Below, piece by piece: positions 62,360 through 64,000 of a DNA stretch of 64,000 nt; position 1 is the first letter of the stretch, and the number at the start of each line of letters is the position of its first letter. The translations under genes and the position numbers were made by a program. The DNA is from JAICJR01 sp963848495. GTDB lineage: Bacteria; Actinomycetota; Thermoleophilia; Solirubrobacterales; Thermoleophilaceae. Under the pieces are notes generated by a model, which did not search any database, was not told the DNA's origin, and saw nothing but the letters and a program-made list of their open reading frames with translations. The stretch lies in contig CAWKDV010000001.1 of NCBI GenBank assembly GCA_963848495.1, positions 372,001-436,000 on the forward strand, written 5' to 3'.

Positions 62360-63117
62360 CCGAGCCGGCCCTCGACCGCGGTCAGGATGCCCTTCCTGTT
62401 CGCGTGCCGCTTCTCGTAGTCCCTGACCTTCCGCAGCTCGGCCGGCTTGAGGGTGCCGAGCCGCTTCTGGATCTGCGAGACCGTGAGGTCGTCGTAGCCG
62501 GTGATCGGGAAGTTCGGTCCGACGCCTGCCGCACGCCGGGCGCGATCGGCCTGGGCGAGCACCGGATCGGCCGCCGAGCGCGCCTTGGCCGTGGCCTCGC
62601 TCACCTGCTTGCGGGCGCGGCCGGCGGCCGCGGTGCCGCGCTTGCGGGCGCCCTTGACCTCGGTGCGGCTGCGGTTGAGGAGCTGCTCGAGATCGCGCAT
62701 CACCTCGTTGGTCTGCTTGCGCCCGCGCGTGACCAGGTCCTGGGCGAGCTTCTGGGCGTCGTCGGCGGTCATGCGGCCGCGCGACACGGCGTCCTCCATC
62801 GCCTCGTCGATGCGCTCGCGCGTGAGCATGACGATGTTGAGCGGCGAGATCACGCCCTTCGTCAGCGCGTCGCGCAGATCGGCGACGCTCTTGCCCGAGA
62901 ACTCGGCCGCCGGCTTGGCGGGTGCCGGCTTGGCGGCGGGCTTGCGGCTGCGGGCCTTAGTGCTCTTGCGTGCGGCCGTGGTCCTGGCCGCCGGCTTGGC
63001 GGCGGCGGCTGCGGGCTTGCGGCTGCGGGCCTGAGTGCCCTTGCGCGCGGCCGCGGTCGTCTTGCTTGCGGTTCCCCCGGCCCTGCGGCCTCCTGTCCCC
63101 TTGCGTGCTTCTGCCAT
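62356..63117 (-). CDS. Basic histone/phasin-like protein
   Basis: A 253-residue three-part protein. The first 70 residues are Lys/Ala/Arg/Pro-rich with repeated ARSRKPAA units, like H1-type nucleoid proteins. The middle (about 75-190) is helical and phasin-like (MTADDAQKLAQDLVTRGRKQ, NEVMRDLEQLLNRSRTEV). The C-terminal segment YDDLTVSQIQKRLGTLKPAE, LRKVRDYEKRHANRKG is a conserved helical module in actinobacterial proteins of this kind. DNA binding, polyhydroxyalkanoate granule association, or both, are possible. Confidence 0.78.
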   Translation of the reverse strand: MAEARKGTGGRRAGGTASKTTAAARKGTQARSRKPAAAAAKPAARTTAARKSTKARSRKPAAKPAPAKPAAEFSGKSVADLRDALTKGVISPLNIVMLTRERIDEAMEDAVSRGRMTADDAQKLAQDLVTRGRKQTNEVMRDLEQLLNRSRTEVKGARKRGTAAAGRARKQVSEATAKARSAADPVLAQADRARRAAGVGPNFPITGYDDLTVSQIQKRLGTLKPAELRKVRDYEKRHANRKGILTAVEGRLG

Positions 63118-63197
63118 GCCTGCTCCTCTCCCGTTAGTCCGGCGCTTCGGCAGAGCGCACTATCTCATGCGCGCGCTCGCCGTGACGGAAGCGCGAA

Positions 63198-63203
63198 TAC
63201 GAT
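63198..63203 (+). promoter_or_regulatory. -10 box for argF
   Basis: TACGAT is followed by 6 nt and GTG 63210. Confidence 0.5.
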
Positions 63204-63209
63204 GCCCGC

Positions 63210-64000
63210 GTGTCGCGCGACTTCCTGACCGGTGAGGAGCTGTCGCGCGCTGAGCTCGAGGCGCTGCTCGAGCGCGCGGAGGTGCTGAAGCGCGACCGCT
63301 CGGCGTCCCGCGCGCTGGCCGGACGCAGCGTCGCGCTGCTGTTCCAGCGGCCGTCGACCCGTACGCGGCTGTCCTTCGAGGTCGGCGTGCACGAGCTCGG
63401 CGGCCAGCCGCTGATCCTGCGGGAGAGCGAGATGCAGCTCTCGCGCGGCGAGTCCGTCCGTGACACCGGACTGGTGCTGTCGCGCTTCGTCCACGCCGTC
63501 GGGGTGCGCACGGGAGCGCACGCGCTCGTCGAGGAGCTCGCGGACTACGCCTCGATCCCGGTGATCAACATGCTGACCGCCGACCACCACCCCTGCCAGG
63601 CGCTGGCCGACCTGCAGACGATCCGCGAGCGCTTCGGAGGCACGGCGGGGCTGAAGCTCGCCTACGTGGGCGACGGCAACAACGTGGCCAACTCGCTGAT
63701 GCTGCTCGGAGCGAAGGCGGGCATGAAGGTGGCGGTGGCGACCCCGAGCGAGCTGGCACCGAACCACCAGATCGTCGCGCGCGCAGCGACCGGCGATGGC
63801 TCGGTGCTCGTCACGACCGATCCGCTCGAGGCCGCGCAGGGCGCCCACGCGCTCTACACGGACGTCTGGGTGAGCATGAACGACGACACCGACGAGGCGG
63901 CCGCGCGCCGGGCGCTGCTCGAGCCCTACCGCCTCGACGAGAGGCTGCTCGCCGTGGCCAGGCCCGACGCGATCACGCTCCACTGCCTGCCGGCGCACCT
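63210..64000 (+). CDS. argF: Ornithine carbamoyltransferase (3' end beyond the window)
   Basis: Makes citrulline from ornithine and carbamoyl phosphate. 263 residues are visible from GTG 63210. The carbamoyl-phosphate loop is LLFQRPSTRTRLSFEVG, the second site is HHPCQALADLQTI, and the ornithine/carbamoyl loop HCLPAH is reached at the very end. YVGDGNNVANSLMLL and YTDVWVSMND fit ornithine rather than aspartate carbamoyltransferase. The rest of the gene (about 40 residues) lies outside. Confidence 0.96.
   Translation, partial: MSRDFLTGEELSRAELEALLERAEVLKRDRSASRALAGRSVALLFQRPSTRTRLSFEVGVHELGGQPLILRESEMQLSRGESVRDTGLVLSRFVHAVGVRTGAHALVEELADYASIPVINMLTADHHPCQALADLQTIRERFGGTAGLKLAYVGDGNNVANSLMLLGAKAGMKVAVATPSELAPNHQIVARAATGDGSVLVTTDPLEAAQGAHALYTDVWVSMNDDTDEAAARRALLEPYRLDERLLAVARPDAITLHCLPAH

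Overview
The window is about 64 kb of a high-GC chromosome, most likely from a Thermoleophilia-type actinobacterium (Solirubrobacterales or Gaiellales). This is inferred from gene content: an actinobacterial dnaK-grpE-dnaJ-hspR-clpB heat-shock block, an Ino1/PgsA phosphatidylinositol locus, SnoaL-like proteins opening with MSQENVE, NTG-rich start codons, and a recurrent -10 box (TAnnnT) placed only 6-8 nt before ATG/GTG, as in leaderless transcripts. Almost everything outside 13-22 kb is compact core metabolism. No rRNA, CRISPR array, integrase or transposase was recognised.

Layout. 0-3.5 kb: the 3' end of glmS, a secreted GH18/FN3 protein and a phosphodiester-glycosidase-like protein. 3.4-10.1 kb (minus strand): a C5-dicarboxylyl-CoA-like module (CitE-type lyase, two-hotdog MaoC hydratase, family III CoA transferase) with a luciferase-like oxidoreductase, behind a fused aminotransferase/SDR protein. 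10.1-13 kb: a secreted protein, a DUF1269 protein, a GAP-family membrane protein and a VOC protein. 13-22.2 kb: a poorly coding accessory region ending at tRNA-Val. It has small orphan genes, two homologous copies of an unknown gene behind LexA-like boxes, a truncated Hcp-like protein with a KGG leader, and several hairpins. 22.3-27.8 kb: an SDR epimerase, membrane proteins, tRNA-Glu, an osmoprotectant-binding lipoprotein, a sensor kinase and a dienelactone hydrolase. 27.8-40.7 kb: tRNA-Lys and a large de novo purine cluster (GYD protein, purD, purE, purB, purC, purS, purQ, purL, purF, recQ, purN, purH) with many 4-nt stop/start overlaps; purM and purK are not here. 40.8-48.6 kb: a secreted protein, a YbjQ protein, then clpB, hspR, dnaJ, grpE and dnaK, with the same 27-nt operator before dnaK and before clpB. 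48.7-57.9 kb: nth, an alpha/beta hydrolase, a polytopic membrane protein, and an inositol-phospholipid locus (PAP2, CDP-alcohol phosphatidyltransferase, inositol-phosphate synthase, a glycosyltransferase fused to a PHP domain), a UDG-like protein and small proteins. 57.9-64 kb: a GGDEF/HD-GYP protein, a 23S rRNA uridine methyltransferase, a zinc peptidase, a basic histone/phasin-like protein and the start of argF.

A caution for every reader: at least ten genes, including purS and ino1, carry one-base frameshifts, many of them an extra base in a 3-5 nt G/C run. These look like uncorrected assembly errors rather than gene decay, and I annotate the genes across them.
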